Shown here one piece after another: positions 62,074 to 64,000 of a stretch of DNA of 64,000 nucleotides. The stretch spans positions 1 to 64,000 of the forward strand of contig JAHBXV010000017.1 in assembly GCA_019636285.1 (NCBI GenBank), read 5' to 3'. The stretch is from Planctomycetaceae bacterium (GTDB lineage: Bacteria; Planctomycetota; Planctomycetia; Planctomycetales; Planctomycetaceae). The notes beneath the pieces are model-generated. The model worked only from the letters and a program-made list of their open reading frames with translations, was not told the DNA's origin and searched no databases. Positions within the stretch are counted from its first letter, which is position 1. Every line of letters begins with the position of its first letter. Position numbers and translations under genes: made by a program.

Positions 62074-64000
62074 TCAGTGCTGGAATTCAAACTCGGCCGT
62101 GTTGAGCAGCGCCCATAAGACGTCCTGCCACGCCTCTGCTCGCGGGTTGACTTCTTGCAGAGTCTGGTCGATGTCCGCCCGCTCCTGGTCGGTGGGATAT
62201 CGTGCGAACGCGGCCAGGTACAGTTCGTCGGCAATGTCGCGGTCGTTGGCGCCGTTCGCCAACAGTATCGAGAGGCGTCCCTCTGTCGCCGTCACCTTGT
62301 TGTGCATGGCCGGGCTGTTCACGAGATGGAGGGCCTGCGCCAGATCTGGCGAGCTGCTCCGGGCGCAATCACACGGGTTGCTTCGCTGCGGCCGGCCGAA
62401 TGTCGTGAGAAACGCCGACGCAACTGTCGGGTCGGGCAGGGCGATGGCCCGTGTTCCGGGAGGTTGTCCGGGAAAGACTTCCGGCGTCTGGGTCACCTGG
62501 TTGACCGCATCGAGCAGGACTTCAGCCGGAAGTCGCCGGAGGCGGCGATGGGTACAGAGTTGCCCATCCTGATCACGGTCCGGCGACAGTTCATAGTCGA
62601 GTTGATAGACGCGCGAATGACAGATCGTCCGCAACAGATGCTGCGCGTCGCAGTCGTGATCCGTGAACTCTTTGGCAAGTGCATCGAGCATCGCGGGCAT
62701 CGAGGCCGGGTTGGTATCGCGCAGGTCGTCCACCGGTTCGACCAATCCGCGTCCCAGCAGCGCCGCCCAATAGCGATTGGCAAAGTTTTTCGCGAAGAAC
62801 GGATTGCCGCGATCCGTGATCCAGTCCGCCAGATGTTGCCGGGGATCGACTTCGGTGACCGTGGTCGCCCCGAACAGCCGTGGCTCAGCCGCAACTTGCG
62901 GCTTGCGCTGAGGATTCATGGCCGCGACGGGACGAATACTTTTCGGGCCGCCAAATCGCGCCCCGCGCAAGCCGCTGTCTTTGGTCTCCAGACGCGAGAA
63001 GAAAGCCGCCAGACCGTAATAGTCGTCCTGGCTCCAGACTTCGTTCGGGTGATGGTGGCAGCGCGTGCATTGCAGGCGAACGCCCAGAAAGACCTGCGCC
63101 GTCGTTTCCGCCAGGTCTTCGACTTTCTCGTCGACGAAGTAATAGCCCACGGGACCATTGGTGAAGAGATTCCCCTGAGCCGTCAGAAGTTCCCGGGTCA
63201 TCTCGTCGATCGGCTTGTTGTCGCGGACCGATTGCCGGATCCAGCCCGAGTAGCTGGCGAGGCCCTTGTCGCCCAGGTACCGGCGATGCGCCCGCAACAG
63301 GTCGCCCCAACGCAGCGACCAATAGTCGACATACTCGGGCCGCCTTAGCAACTGGTCGACGACCGTGCTTCGCTTGTCGGCGGCTGTGTCTGCCAGGAAC
63401 ACCCGTGCCTCATCCGCGCTGGGAAGGGTGCCGATCAGGTCGAGATAAACTCGTCGCAAGAACGTGGCGTCGTCCGCCAGCGGAGCAGGGCGGACACCCA
63501 TCGTCCGCCATTCGGCCGCGACAATTTCATCGATGAAGTTCGCCTCGGCAAAATCAAATTTCTGATCCCCGGAGTAAGGAACCAGCACATCGACCGTCGC
63601 CACTTGCCCCAGGTAGCGGATGGAGACCGCCGTTCGTCCCGCCATCCGCGCCGTCACGGTTCCAGTCCGTGTGACCTCGGCAATTCGCTCTTCGCGCGTG
63701 TCGAAGAGGGCCCAACCGGTGACATCGCGGGACTCGCCATTGCCGAATGTGGCCATCACGCGGAGGCTTTGCTGCGATTCCGATTGCAGCCGCAACAGTT
63801 TCGGTTCGACTGACAGTCGCAGGCCCACCAGATCTTCGGGTGTCGGGGCGGCCCGTCCGGATGTCAGCCAGCGCCGCAGAAGTTCGGCGACTTCGGAATC
63901 TTCCGAGATCCGCCGCCCTCCTCCATGGCCGATGGCCCCAGTTGCTTTCAGCAGCAACAGACTGTCGGCTGGCGACGATGTATTGATCCGCCGTCCACGA
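62074..64000 (-). CDS. DUF1549/DUF1553 domain protein (cut by window edge)
   Basis: The C-terminal 640 or so residues of a large planctomycete protein; the N terminus lies beyond 64000, since the frame stays open to the edge (SPADSLLLLKATG upstream of the visible domain). Domains: BIG_2-like (LRLSVEPKLLRLQSESQQSL), DUF1549 (FIDEIVAAEWRTMGVRPAPL, then WSLRWGDLLRAHRRYLG), a cytochrome-like QCTRCHHHPNEVWSQDDYYG, and DUF1553 (HLADWITDRGNPFFAKNFANRYWAALLGRG, split into two motifs) to the C terminus. A heme-binding N-terminal domain, usual in this family, would be outside. Secreted or periplasmic; probably acts with the DUF1501 protein. Substrate unknown, thought by some to be polysaccharide-related. 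Confidence 0.92.
   Translation of the reverse strand, partial: RGRRINTSSPADSLLLLKATGAIGHGGGRRISEDSEVAELLRRWLTSGRAAPTPEDLVGLRLSVEPKLLRLQSESQQSLRVMATFGNGESRDVTGWALFDTREERIAEVTRTGTVTARMAGRTAVSIRYLGQVATVDVLVPYSGDQKFDFAEANFIDEIVAAEWRTMGVRPAPLADDATFLRRVYLDLIGTLPSADEARVFLADTAADKRSTVVDQLLRRPEYVDYWSLRWGDLLRAHRRYLGDKGLASYSGWIRQSVRDNKPIDEMTRELLTAQGNLFTNGPVGYYFVDEKVEDLAETTAQVFLGVRLQCTRCHHHPNEVWSQDDYYGLAAFFSRLETKDSGLRGARFGGPKSIRPVAAMNPQRKPQVAAEPRLFGATTVTEVDPRQHLADWITDRGNPFFAKNFANRYWAALLGRGLVEPVDDLRDTNPASMPAMLDALAKEFTDHDCDAQHLLRTICHSRVYQLDYELSPDRDQDGQLCTHRRLRRLPAEVLLDAVNQVTQTPEVFPGQPPGTRAIALPDPTVASAFLTTFGRPQRSNPCDCARSSSPDLAQALHLVNSPAMHNKVTATEGRLSILLANGANDRDIADELYLAAFARYPTDQERADIDQTLQEVNPRAEAWQDVLWALLNTAEFEFQH

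Overview
The window is high-GC DNA, almost certainly from a member of the Planctomycetota, most likely Planctomycetales. The best markers are at the right edge: a DUF1549/DUF1553 protein, a DUF1501 protein and a PPC-domain secreted protein in one operon, a gene set typical of that phylum. Supporting signs are an ABC permease fused to a CPBP protease, a DUF3352-like secreted protein, an ECF sigma factor, a tetrahydromethanopterin-linked C1 (MfnF-like) protein and dense intergenic palindromic repeats. I saw no rRNA, tRNA, CRISPR array, transposase or prophage gene.

Layout. 0.2-6 kb, minus strand: a small secreted protein, a NatAB-like ABC exporter whose permease carries a C-terminal CPBP protease, and a cisplatin-response-type ATP-dependent DNA ligase. 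6.1-16.2 kb: a DUF3352-like secreted protein, then an orphan 2249-residue PfaA-like synthase (KS-AT-ACP x3-KR-DH) converging on a PdeM-like phosphoesterase. PdeM and the ligase belong to the same known repair set but lie 9.5 kb apart. 16.4-20.1 kb: TerC, a secreted HExxH protein and a Uma2 nuclease. 20.4-25.1 kb: dnaK and clpB. 25.3-28.4 kb: small accessory genes (EEP hydrolase, DUF6756-like, HXXEE, lipoprotein, SUKH). 28.5-34.1 kb: PhoH, a TPR membrane protein, an RluA-type pseudouridine synthase and Der. 34.2-41.2 kb, minus strand: a Gly-rich secreted protein, DUF1015, a LolCDE/MacB-like ABC pair, Pcm, and two unknowns. 41.6-49.4 kb: PEP carboxylase, an exported methyltransferase, the MfnF-like protein, an ECF sigma factor and glycerate 2-kinase. 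50-56.9 kb, minus strand: a hybrid histidine kinase, a YceK-like lipoprotein, an NhaD-type antiporter, an HSL-family hydrolase and a membrane phosphoesterase. 57.3-58.5 kb: inositol-3-phosphate synthase. The PPC/DUF1501/DUF1549 operon runs off the right edge.

The strongest unexplained signal is an interspersed repeat. There are five complete copies and one half copy, each with two arms that are themselves hairpins (CACTGGC-nnn-GCCAGTG) inside a larger inverted repeat with GTGTGC/GCACAC ends. Copies sit just downstream of genes. In four cases a conserved leader, TAGyGyktTGT-like, begins exactly at the stop codon of the upstream gene, and in the best copy the first hairpin is followed by a T-run. 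I read it as a portable 3'-end/terminator element. Other repeat families are a 180-bp nested perfect palindrome (36551-36730), a CACAACCGGTTGTG element (two inverted copies), a GGGTCGCGGCTA element, and a CCTGGGAACGAG element.

The genes are mostly housekeeping plus envelope functions. Functional links inferred here are the heat-shock pair dnaK-clpB, the split ligase/PdeM repair pair, and the two ABC transporter units.
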